Under the pieces are notes generated by a model. The model had not been told where the DNA came from and did no database searches. It saw only the letters and a program-made list of their open reading frames with translations. Of a stretch of DNA of 64,000 nt, positions 31,769-41,829 are shown one piece after another. This DNA is from Prorocentrum cordatum (taxonomy: Eukaryota > Sar > Dinophyceae > Prorocentrales > Prorocentraceae). Position numbers and translations under genes: made by a program. The DNA is taken from contig CAUYUJ010015262.1 of the NCBI GenBank assembly GCA_963575745.1, forward strand, positions 178,521 to 242,520, given 5' to 3'. Position 1 is the stretch's first letter; each line of letters starts with the position of its first letter.

Positions 31769-32575
31769 TGGGCGGGGGAGGAGGGGCGCCGTTGCGAGAA
31801 GATGGCCCCATGCCTGGGTAGTCCCATCAAGTCTCCGATGCGCCCTCGAAGCGTTCTCTGAAACCCATGGCCACTTTCGTCAGGCTTGTCTTCAGGAAGA
31901 CGGTGCTCCGGTCATCCGCATTGGCGCGATAGCAGCCGCGCCTCGCGCTTCGCGGTCTGGGCCGGAGCGGTTGCGCTTTTCCAAAGGGGGCGGCGCGAGG
32001 GCGCGCAGCTCGTGGCGCGTTGCGCATCGCGGGGCGCGATGCGCGACGTCGGGCGGCCGCCCAGGGCCTCCCCTGGGGCCCCGAGGTGTTCGTCGCCGCT
32101 CTGGGCCCCCGTCAGGGCGCTGAGGCTCTTGCCGCCGTCTTCCGTCGTGGGCCTCCCCGGGGGTCCTGATTCTGTTTTGTCGCCGCCTTGGGCCTCCCTC
32201 CCCCCTGGGCCATCCACGGGCTGATTGGGGGCCGTCGGAGGACGGCTCCGGGCGAAGAGCGGGGCTTCGGGAGGCGCCCTGGGGCCCGGGGCCTGCTTCC
32301 CACAGGGCCCGTGCAGGCTCGGGGGCGTCGAGGAAGGGGGGAGGAGGCCTCGGGGGGCGGGGGTGGGCGGGTGGCATCGCGGCCAGTGCCGTGCGATCTC
32401 TCGGATATCACAGCCCTCTTCTTTACCTTCCTGCCAGCACGTCTCCTGCCCCCCCCCCTTCAGGGGAGGCTGCAGCGCCGCTCAACGATGTGCTGTTTCA
32501 TCGAACCTGCAGGGTCTGCCCTCTCCCAAATCCGTGGTGTGCTCTTCCCCAAATCTGCTTCGGTGCTCGTCTGCT
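31769..32575. other. GC-rich stretch, no gene recognised
   Basis: Several overlapping open frames on both strands, all Arg/Pro/Gly-rich with no domain. A pyrimidine-rich CTGCCCCCCCCCTTCAG at about 32448-32463 could be a splice acceptor. Confidence 0.4.
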
Positions 32576-32577
32576 GC

Positions 32578-32651
32578 GCGCCTTGTCGTCGTCGTCGTCG
32601 TCCTCGTCGTCGTCGTCGTCGTCGTCGTCCTCGTCGTCGTCGTCGTCGTCG

Positions 32652-32696
<45 letters not shown>

Positions 32697-32705
32697 GCGT
32701 CGTGG
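32578..32705 (+). repeat. (GTC)n / (CTCGTC)n tract
   Basis: About 40 triplets; probably intronic to the acidic exon that follows. Confidence 0.97.
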
Positions 32706-32860
32706 TCGTGGCGCCTGCCTCTCGGCTCGCGACCCGTGCCCCTCGTGCGGCGGCCCGCCCCGTCGTCCGTGCTACGTGCCTCGGGCCGGCATGCGCTGAT
32801 TCGCCCCCCTCCGTCCTCCGGCGCCCCGCGAGAGGCCTGTGCCATCCGCGGCCCGGCCAG

Positions 32861-33389
32861 CACGCGCGAGACGAGCGCCGCCTCGGAGGAGGCCGCGGGC
32901 GAGCGCGAGGGCGAGGACGCGGACGCCAGCGAGCGCGGGGCCGCCAGCGAGCTCGAGGGCGAGGGCAGCACAGCGGGCGGGGCGGGCGAGGTGGCGGAAG
33001 GGGAGGGCGGCAGCGGCGAGGGCGAGCACGGCCTCGTGGCGGCCAGCGGGCAGGAGAGGGTGGAGGCCTCCGAGGAGGAGGAGGAGGAGGAGGAGGAGGA
33101 CGCCAGCGACGAGGGCGCAGAGGAGGAGGAGGAGGAGGAGGAGGAGGAGGAGGAGGAGGAGGAGGGCCAGGAGGCGGAGGCTGAGGGGGCGGAGTCCGAG
33201 GAGGACTCCGAGGAGGAGTCCGAGGAGAGCTCCGGGTCCGAGTCCGAGTCCGAGGAGGAGAGGGAGGCGGTCAAGGACGCGGGCTGTCAGAGCCCAGCGA
33301 GCCAGCAGTGGCAGAAGAAGGTCGAGGAGGAGGTCGAAGCCCAGGCCAAGGCCAAGGCCAAGGCCAAGGAGCGCGAGGCCCTGCAGGAT
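32861..33389 (+). CDS. probable exon of an acidic, coiled-coil protein
   Basis: After GGCCCGGCCAG (acceptor at 32859-32860) the frame reads TRETSAASEEAAGEREGEDA, then alternating Ala/Gly/Glu sequence and two (Glu)n blocks encoded by GAG triplets. SEEDSEEESEESSGSESESE follows, and finally KKVEEEVEAQAKAKAKAKER before a new (GTC)n tract. The end is Lys/Glu-alternating and suits a coiled coil. The acidic region resembles those of nucleolar or chromatin-associated proteins, but no family can be named. Part of the Glu run may reflect microsatellite growth inside an exon. Confidence 0.45.
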
Positions 33390-33414
33390 CGCGGCTCCGC
33401 CCCCTTTCTCCGCC

Positions 33415-33431
33415 GTCGTCGCCACCGCCGC

Positions 33432-33524
<93 letters not shown>

Positions 33525-33560
33525 GGTTCTTGTCGTCGTTGCCGTTGTTGCCGTCGCCGC
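33415..33560 (+). repeat. (GTC)n tract
   Basis: About 40 near-perfect GTC triplets with GCC/GTT variants at the ends. Confidence 0.98.
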
Positions 33561-33699
33561 CGTCGTCCCCCTCACATAATTTCGCACGTCTCTCTTTCCC
33601 TCTCCTGGCCCGTCCCCCCCTTCTTCTTCTCCGCAGTCCCTCGCTTCGCTCCCTCCCCCTTCCGTCTGCCTCCCTCCCTGCCCTGCCCGCCTTACACCC

Positions 33700-33750
33700 C
33701 GCTTCCTTATATGTATATGTATGTATGTATATATATATATACATACACAC
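33700..33750. repeat. TA/TG-rich palindromic tract
   Basis: TATGTATGTATATATATATA followed by TACATACACAC. A similar tract (34705-34780) lies on the other side of the decamer field. Confidence 0.8.
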
Positions 33751-33974
33751 AAGACTGCAGTGGCGCTTCGCGCCATGCACCTTGGTCCTTGAAGTTTGGT
33801 ATGCAGGCGGAATAGCAGGAAGGTCAAGCCGACAATTTAGAGATAACTCCTTGTTGCCTTTTCCGGCATCGCCGCTATAATAATGTTATTCGTTATCCTT
33901 CCTCCATGCTTCTTGTTCCTGATTTCCGCCGTACCCTGTGCATTCTCCTCTATCCTCCTCAGCTCTTTTTTGCG

Positions 33975-34640
33975 GAGGCTCCTCCTTGGAGAGCCTCTGG
34001 GGGCCTCACAAAAGTTGTCTCAGGCTTTCTTAAGGCCTTCTGGAGGCCTCCTGGGCGTATTCTGGGAGCCTTTGGGGACTTCCTCGGACCACCCTGCCTC
34101 CAACCGCGGTCTCCCTGAACGACCCGGTCACGATTTGGAATGCTTCCGAGGGTATATTGGGGCCATCTTGGGCCGCCATGGGGCTCTCTGAGGGCCATCT
34201 TGGACCCGTGTTGTGCCGTATGGGGCTCTCTTGGATTGCTTGGAAGCCATTTCGGATGGTTGTGGGGCGATGTTGGAGCCTCCCAGGCGGCTTCGGACGC
34301 CCAGAAGACCGCCGTCTTGGAGCGTCGGGAAGCCGAAAAGAGGAGAACCCCAAAATTCAGCAAGAACCGACAGAAAATTACAGATTTGTGCATCTTGGGG
34401 CCTTCTTGGGAGTTCTCTTGGAGGCTTCTTTGGGGCCGTCCTGGAGGCCTTTTGGGCCATCTTGAGGTCACGTCGGTCACTCTTGGAGCGCTCTTGTGCT
34501 GTCTTGGGGGTCTCTGGGACGTCTCCGATGACCCCCCTGATCGCCCTAGGTGTGCTGGGAAGGCTTGGCAAAACGCCCTGCGAGGCCCAGGGGGCCGCTT
34601 CAAAGCCCGTCCGGAAGGTCCCAAAGCCCCAGATCCCGGG
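33975..34640 (+). repeat. degenerate decamer field, copy 3
   Basis: GGCCTCTTGG/CATCTTGGGGCC units as at 9880-10640. The island CCGAAAAGAGGAGAACCCCA at about 34333 corresponds to the island in copy 1, so the two share more than the decamer. Confidence 0.75.
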
Positions 34641-34699
34641 AGTCCGGTTTTGGGGTGGGGGGGGGGACGGGTTTCCCCCCCGCCCGGGTTTGTAAAAAT

Positions 34700-34780
34700 A
34701 TAGGAAGAGGAATATATGTATATATATATATATACACATATGTATATGAATATTTATATTCATTTATAAAAATATGTAGC
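34700..34780. repeat. TA-rich tract
   Basis: TATATATATATATACACATA and following ATTTATATTCATTTATAAAA. Confidence 0.85.
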
Positions 34781-34909
34781 ACGTCTTCGTAACACCAGCA
34801 GACGTGTCGGCAACGTAATCTGGACTGGACGTTTTGTTGGAGACCTCCATGTCTAGTGTTTTCTTAGAGACTGACATGTCGAACAGTTACATCGAGTTTG
34901 TGTATGTTT

Positions 34910-34985
34910 TTTTGCCAATCTGGCTCTTGCCTCAGCGCCGCGCACATTCGTCTCAAACATTACAGCCCTATTTGAAATATTCCTC
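34910..34985 (+). repeat. single copy of the 80-bp repeat found at 54830-55340
   Basis: CAATCTGGCTCTTGCCTCAG then CGCCGCGCACATTCGTCT matches the unit TCTGGCTCTCGCCTCAGCG...GCGCAC at about 55007. Confidence 0.6.
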
Positions 34986-35035
34986 TCGCCATATCTTCCC
35001 GCACTGTCGTCTTAGAAGGTCCCAGCAGTTAGTTT

Positions 35036-35335
35036 TCAAAACGCTGCCCTCGCCAGAAACTTGACCGCATGATCGAGTCCTTGTGCAGGCCCGAGTCCCA
35101 ATGTGCCTGCGCAGATTCGATCGTTGAGTCTTTCTGAGGAGGCACGCCCTCTAGGCAATACCCCACTACGTACCAACGTGATGTCGTCAATGAATGTTGG
35201 TGTCCCGGCTGGGGACCGCAGCCGGCCACACGCACATAAAACGAGTGTTGCAATCACCATGTTCTGCTGCAGCCAGCACGGCGGCCAAGCCACGCCCATT
35301 GTTTTTTGGGTTCTTCGTGTCATCTTGACCGTCAA
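35036..35335 (-). pseudogene. possible reverse-transcriptase relic
   Basis: The minus frame contains GTPTFIDDITLVRSG (FIDD at about 35183-35194), which resembles the catalytic [FY]xDD motif of reverse transcriptases with its usual hydrophobic neighbours. The sequence before and after does not convincingly match RT, and both ends run into other repeats. It may be a short degraded LINE piece or chance. Confidence 0.3.
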
Positions 35336-37410
35336 CCAACTGCGAGCTGCTGAACTTCTTTTTCTGGCTCTTCCTCGAGGCGGATTCCGACGGCGAATTC
35401 ACCGTCGTTCACGCCGCCATTCTTCCAGGATGCGGCGTTCAGGCATGCCGCTGGCACCTACTGCTGTCGTGCCGCGTGCTGCCCGGTCGCCCTGTGAATG
35501 GCTCTTATCCAAGAGAACAGGGAAATGGCCTTGCCTACGTGCTACACTACGGGTGGCTCTGGCCACGACCATTTGTCATTCAACAAGGTAGCACCGTCGA
35601 GTGCGATTGACAGACAATCGGGGCATAGCTGTGCCACTTACTTGACCTCACGACCTGTTGTTCCATACTCTAGCGCATGTCGTGTGCTCTGACGCTCGGA
35701 TGCACCATGCACGGAACGTTTGGCTTCAGGCATGTTGACTCGTCTGTCGTGGCTTTGGCCGCAATATTGTTTACGCCTTTCGCTGTTCCATTTGGTCTTG
35801 GCGTGCGGCCGCACGGCAACATGTGCACCCTCTGCCAGGCACGTCTGTTTCGGACAGAGAAGCGTGCGCGGCTGTCCCGTCATTGGCAGCTGTCCTGTCG
35901 CTCAGGATTCTCTGGTTGGGAGCACGCCTGCGCATTGTAAGTGGCGCCGCTTCCGGGCACCCGTACGATGTGCAGCGCGCCTGGGGCATTGTGTATGCCA
36001 GGTGATGCAGCTGCGTAAGCGCAGTTTGCAATGCCTTGGCACGCCCATCCTTTATGCGACACACGCTGGGACATTGTTTGTGACCGATGGTGCCAGCGCG
36101 CGCAGTGCTGTGACCGCGCGCACCTGTGGGTCTCTCAGCGCACGCTGGGCATCGTTATGCTCAGCTGCGCGCGGGAGCGTGCGCAGAGGTAGACGCATGC
36201 CACGCCTGTGCGCAACCATGCGCTGTGCTAGGCACGCCTGGGCATTGTTATACCTAGCCGTTTTCGCACGCTTGCTCGGCTTCAACCACCTCTTCGGTTT
36301 CTGCTGGCACCGATGTTGGTTTCTCCCAGCCGCGCACAGGCTACCATCGGCTCTGTCGCACGGGATGCAGCGCACGGAGAGACTTTGTGCGGGCCGGGTC
36401 AGACGGCATGCGGTCCCAGCCTGTGTGTTGATTTGTCATATTGTACGCATATCTCCGTATCTCTATCCTTTATCAACTTACGCAGCCACATCACCGCCTC
36501 AGTGAATAAAAGCAGTTGAGGCGCATGCCAGCTGACGTGGGCAGTGCTACCTCGCTGCGCACCGCCGCTCGTCTGTTCGTGTGCCACGCGGCGCGATCTT
36601 CCTTTAGCGTGCAACCTGCTGCGGGCCCATCACTTCAATTCTTCGGTGCGTTGTCACTTGCTCGGCCGCTGTCCGGTGGGGGGAGCGCCTCCGTTGAGGT
36701 CGGGCCGACGGGCTTGGCGACTTGGCATCCCCTTTACCAATGGCGCCCGTCGGTCCGCACCGCGCATCTGGTGTAATATCGTGTTTAGCGCCAGTGGTGG
36801 AGTCGGCGCCCGACGATCCAAGTGATCGAGCTTCTCAGAGCTTGAAGCGTCTTCCCAACGAACCGCCAGGTCCACGCCGAGCCGGGCACAACATGCTCGC
36901 CTCTTGGATGTGTGCTTACTACTTATATGTTCGTCTTCATCTCGTTATGCATGTCTATCACGGTCTTTTGCTTCCCCCCATCAACCCATCAAAATGCAGT
37001 GCGTCGCGTTCTGCCAGATCTCTTTTCTCAATTTGTTGTCGGTGGCTGCGAGTGCGCGGCCTCTGTGCTGTAGCCTGGGTAAGTGGACAGGTGTGCAGAG
37101 AGCGGTCGTGCGCTGCGCCGCAGCAGCCCGCGGTTGGGGCCAGTTCGCAAGTCTGTCTGCGGCCCTGTCAGGACCTCGCGCGCGCGCGCCAGCGCTCCCC
37201 CGTGCCCGCGACTCTGCGCGGGGAATCTCTCGGGTGCCCGCCCGCGGGCTCGCTGCCCATTTGGTTTTCTTCTGCCGCGCCGCGCGCCGCGGAGCGCCTG
37301 CTGCGGCCGGTCAAGCTGGAGGGCGGTGGGGGGTGCGCCAGCCAGAGAGCGACGGGGGCCGCGGCAAGCCAGAGGGCGCGGAGGACGATCCAAAACAAGG
37401 CACGAATAGA
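35336..37410. other. GC-rich region without a recognisable gene; weak 85-bp repeats
   Basis: Between about 35975 and 36260 a word like CACGC(C)TGGG(A/C)ATTGTT recurs roughly every 80-88 bp (35980, 36064, 36144, 36232), suggesting a decayed tandem repeat. A plus frame at 35677-35940 has NMCTLCQARLFRTEKRARLS, then RHWQLSC, a CxxC...H...C arrangement like the zinc finger of LINE ORFs, but nothing else supports it. Confidence 0.35.
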
Positions 37411-37424
37411 ACAGTCAAGAGCAG

Positions 37425-37505
37425 GGGGGGAGGAGGAGGAGGAGGAGGAGGAGGAGGAGGAGGAGGAGGAGGAGGAGGAGGAGGAGGAGGAGGAGGAGGA
37501 GGAAA
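37425..37505 (+). repeat. (GGA)n tract
   Basis: About 26 GGA triplets. Confidence 0.98.
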
Positions 37506-37509
37506 AATG

Positions 37510-40500
37510 GAGGGTGCCGCGAAAAACGCCACAATGCGAAGGAAGAGCGAGGCTGCGCCTCCACGCGGCTCGCGCAGATCTGCCCAACCCTGCCTCTGCT
37601 CAGCCTTCCCCGTATCGCTCCTCGATCAGTGTCTCCATCCAGATACTTTCCCATCAAGGCGGCCGCCAGGCGGATGCCTGCTCTGCTCCTGCCAACGGCC
37701 GCTGGCAGCCGCAACCTCCACCTGCAGTCGCTAAGCAAGAGGGGCGCTACAACAAGCCGCTGTTTTGACCTCCAGCCAAGCGCGGCGTGCTCGCTGCTGC
37801 GCGCGGCAACTATCATCCGCATCTGTTTGTGCGGTCCCAGTTTGTCGCAACTTGCTGTCTGACTCTCGCGGCGACTGAGGGCGCTTCTGGGCTGGCGACC
37901 GCGAAGCGCGTATGTGTGGCAACGTGCCCGGTTGCGCCTTGCTGACGTAATAAGTTTTTGGGGGCCAGACCACCTCGCTCTTCAAGGTCAACGCCGCTGC
38001 CGCGTCTTCATGATCGCGTCAACTACGACAACGAGCCCAGGATCGGCCGCCAGCAGAAGGCAGCAGCAGCGCCTCTCCAGGTAGTGGCGCTTGGACTGCG
38101 ACCTCATCCAGTGAGCTGCGACCGCGGCTTTGGCATGGTCACGTCAGCCCTGCCAGCCCGCTTCGCGCAACGTCCAGGTTGGCGTCTGCGTGTCCATCGT
38201 CATCGGCGTCAGCCCATTGCGTTGGCTGCCTATACTTGTGACGCAGTCACCGCGGCCGCCCAGCAGGGCCGCCTCAGCGCGCGCGCTCGGCAGGTTGTGC
38301 CGGCATGCAGTAGCCGCGGCTCTATGTGGAGGCACGCGCGACAGTGCAGTCTGAATGGTACGTCGCGCCGCGCGCCGTGCGACCCATGTTGTTTGCCATC
38401 CTCAGCGGTGCCGCAACTGGCGCGCCTCAGTCGTGGCGCGCGCACCGCTGTCTTGCGACCCACTCAGCCTTGCGGTTGCCAGAGGGTCGGAGTGCGTCCG
38501 CTACGCGCGCACGCACTTACGTGACGGCCTGTCCTCGCTCTGAGTGTTGCCCTAAAACTTTCTCTCCCCCCTTCCCCCCTTCGGTCAGAAGATGGGGAAA
38601 CCGCGTCGCAGCGAGTTCGGCGCCCGAAGGGTCGCGCGCGTCGTCGACCCGAGGGCGGCCGTGCTTCCGCGTCTGACCGGCTCCGGGAATGAAGGTGGAC
38701 TTGCCGGATCATTGCCAGTGTCTGCCCAGCGCAACAGCATGTTCTCCAGCGCCTGCGGGTGGGCCGGGTTCCGACTCTGCAGGGCGCGCGAAGCAGACGG
38801 CCCTTGGGATGGGCGCGCTTCGCCTTCCCGCGAGCCTCACTCAAGTCGAGGAGTGGAGTGCGGATCTACTGGCGAAGCACCGCCGCAAGGCAGTGGGCAG
38901 TTCCCATGGCCGTGCGCTGCCGTGGTTGTTGTTGGGTAAGCTTGGCTCGCTTCCCGTACGTCGGATATTCGCCTATGGGTCACGTTGGAAGGTTCGGGCG
39001 CAGATTGGCAGGAGTGCTGATTCCCGCCAAGACGCCGTGCTGCGAGCCGTGCGGGCCCCTCTAGGTCGAGTTCGGGTCAGAGTTGGAACGGCGATGTCAG
39101 CTGTGGGAACATGTTCGTGACCTGGGCAACGCGGGGCAACTCCGGTGGTTCAGAAGTGGGCGTAGTACTTGTGTCGCAAAGGTGCATGCGTTGATGCGAA
39201 GTACGAGAATTAACCACTTATGCACTGTGGTCGTTTTTCGCCGCCGGTCCAGCCATGAGTTTTCGACGAAGGCGCTGCGTGTACTCGGGACCCACGTGCG
39301 CGCGGGCACATGGTGGCCGCTGGGCCGCTGTGCTGCGCGTTCCGCGCCGCTGCAGGGTGCGATCTGCTGCGGGCCCGTAGCGATGGCAGTGGAAGCGATC
39401 AATCGTGCCCGCGTCGGCGCGCCAGTCGTTCGTGGCCCGCGTGAGTCAGGCCGACAGCCCTGGGGTGCCTGCCGGGCATCTGGCGCGCCCCGCCTGGCGG
39501 CCGCGCCGCCGCGGGGCTTGCGCCGCTGATCGGCGCGGGACCCTGGCAGGCCGTGCCTGGGGGGCCGCCGCCAGCGACGACGCAGCCAGTGGGCCTGTGC
39601 TGAGTCTCGGCATCCAAGGGCGCCCTCGAGGGCGCGAAGTTACTCGCGCTTCGCGCTTCGCGTCTCGGCTCCGATTCCTCCTCATCCTCCTCTTCTCTCC
39701 TGGGAGGCGGCGCGCGAGCGCGAAGTTATTCGCACTTCGCGCTTCGCGCAGCGCGAAGCGCGAAGTTGGGAGCCCTTAGCATCAGTACTTAGCGCGTCTT
39801 GTTTGAGAGTCGCCGTCGCGCGACCGGCGCCGTCGCGACGGGCGCGTCGGCGGTGCGCCCTCGGCGCGCGCGAGTGCCGCGAAAAAGCTTGGCATTTGCA
39901 ATCGAGACTGGCGCAACAACCCGCGGCGCTGCGAAGTGTACATGAACGAGCGTTCACAGGCCAGGCGGAGCGTTCATGGTTGGGCCACCGCCGACAAACG
40001 AGTCGACGTTCCCATGGCGAGCGCGCGTGCGCCCGCCAGCGCTATTGCGCGCCAAGCAGTGCCGCGTAGCCCGCGCGCTCAATGCGCCGGCCTGCTGGTC
40101 GCGAGCCGGCCAGCGCCCGGGGCGAGCGTCTGCTTGCGTAGCTGAGCGTGCGAATGCGCGATCGCGTTAGCTAGGCGCTGTCGCGCGCGCACTAACGCGC
40201 GCGCGATCAGCGAAGCCCAGCGCTCTACGCGGGCTTGAGAGCATGGGCCCAAGTGCGACCGTTGCGCGCGGGGCTGCGGTGCATTCGCCTTAGGCGTGCG
40301 AGCGGCCAACGATGGGGGGCCAAGCCATGCGCTGAAGGCTGCTGGGCAGGACTGCCTTGGCGCGCAGCGCTGGTTCGCCCAGCCGCGTCATGACAGATGC
40401 AGTGTAACCGCGTGAGCACGCGACGCTGGCCGCTCGTCGCCAGTCTATCAAAGCAGATGTCACTGCCATCTGTCGCCTGGTACAAGGCAGAAAAGCATGT

Positions 40501-40890
40501 TATGTCAACCAGCATGTGCGCGCCCATCACGCGCGTGGCCTGGGCCATCAACTCCCGCGCGAATCACCGCGGAAACCTGGCCAAGTATCTGGCGCAAGCT
40601 GTCTGTCAAAAGGTCCCATGCTTGAGGCGATCCGAAGGCAGGTCTTGTCCCGCAGATACCTCGAGGCAGAATGCCATAGCATTCTTCTGGGCAGAATTTC
40701 CGCATTCTTGTCGCGACAGCTTCCAGCATGGTTGCTTCGTGTGGGTGAGTGCAACCGCATCGACGCCTCCGACTCGTCCTTCTTGGCCTGTCAACGGACG
40801 TACAGGATCGTCCTGTTTTGCAGCTATCGCCGCGGCTGCGCCCGCGTGAGAGATCGTCGGCGCCGCCCGACCACGCTGTGGCAGTGAATG
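37510..40890. other. GC-rich region without a recognisable gene
   Basis: Both strands are open over long stretches because stop codons are rare at this GC content. No domain, repeat array or splice pattern was recognised. Palindromic CGCGAAG/CTTCGCG words cluster at 39630-39770. Confidence 0.4.
39734..39766. repeat. perfect 33-bp palindrome
   Basis: Arms ACTTCGCGCTTCGCGC (39734-39749) and GCGCGAAGCGCGAAGT (39751-39766) with a single-base centre. Confidence 0.85.
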
Positions 40891-40894
40891 CGTC

Positions 40895-40904
40895 GCGAAA
40901 GTAT

Positions 40905-40939
<35 letters not shown>

Positions 40940-40940
40940 T

Positions 40941-41008
<68 letters not shown>

Positions 41009-41093
41009 GTACTAGTACTCAATTACTAACTACTTACTACCTACACTACTTCTCCTACTACTACTAACTACGACTACTACTACTACGACTAAC

Positions 41094-41134
<41 letters not shown>

Positions 41135-41153
41135 ACGCTGCCAACACTGCTGA

Positions 41154-41194
<41 letters not shown>

Positions 41195-41290
41195 TTACTA
41201 CTATTACTACTTCTTCTTCCAGTACTTCTACCACTACTACCACTACTACTAATACTACGACTACTATTACTACTACTGGTCGTACTAGTG

Positions 41291-41331
<41 letters not shown>

Positions 41332-41332
41332 C

Positions 41333-41398
<66 letters not shown>

Positions 41399-41434
41399 CG
41401 TAGTAGTACGTAGTAGTAGTAGTAGTAGTAGTAG
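40895..41434. repeat. (CTA)n switching to (TAG)n, left of the assembly gap
   Basis: (CTA)n with interruptions from 40902 to about 41270, then the complementary-strand form (TAG)n from about 41285 to the gap. The two halves can fold back on each other. Confidence 0.95.
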
Positions 41435-41534
41435 NNNNNNNNNNNNNNNNNNNNNNNNNNNNNNNNNNNNNNNNNNNNNNNNNNNNNNNNNNNNNNNNNN
41501 NNNNNNNNNNNNNNNNNNNNNNNNNNNNNNNNNN
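41435..41534. other. assembly gap, exactly 100 N
   Basis: A run of 100 N, the conventional placeholder for a gap of unknown size, inside the triplet microsatellite. Confidence 0.99.
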
Positions 41535-41619
<85 letters not shown>

Positions 41620-41825
41620 AACTACTACTACCACTACCACTACCACTACCACTACCACTACCACTACCACTACCACTACCACTACCACTACCACTACCAC
41701 TACCACTACCACTACCACTACCACTACCACTACCACTACCACTACCACTACCACTACCACTACCACTACCACTACCACTACCACTACCACTACCACTACC
41801 ACTACCACTACCACTACTACTACGA
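41535..41825 (+). repeat. (CTA)n then (CCACTA)n, right of the gap
   Basis: About 25 CTA triplets to 41623, then about 31 CCACTA hexamers to 41815. Confidence 0.98.
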
Positions 41826-41829
41826 GACC

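Noticed and set aside
33700-34780. Matching TA-rich tracts on both sides of the decamer field as ends of a large element
   Set aside because: The tracts are simple repeats without a shared unique flank, so the pairing may be coincidence.
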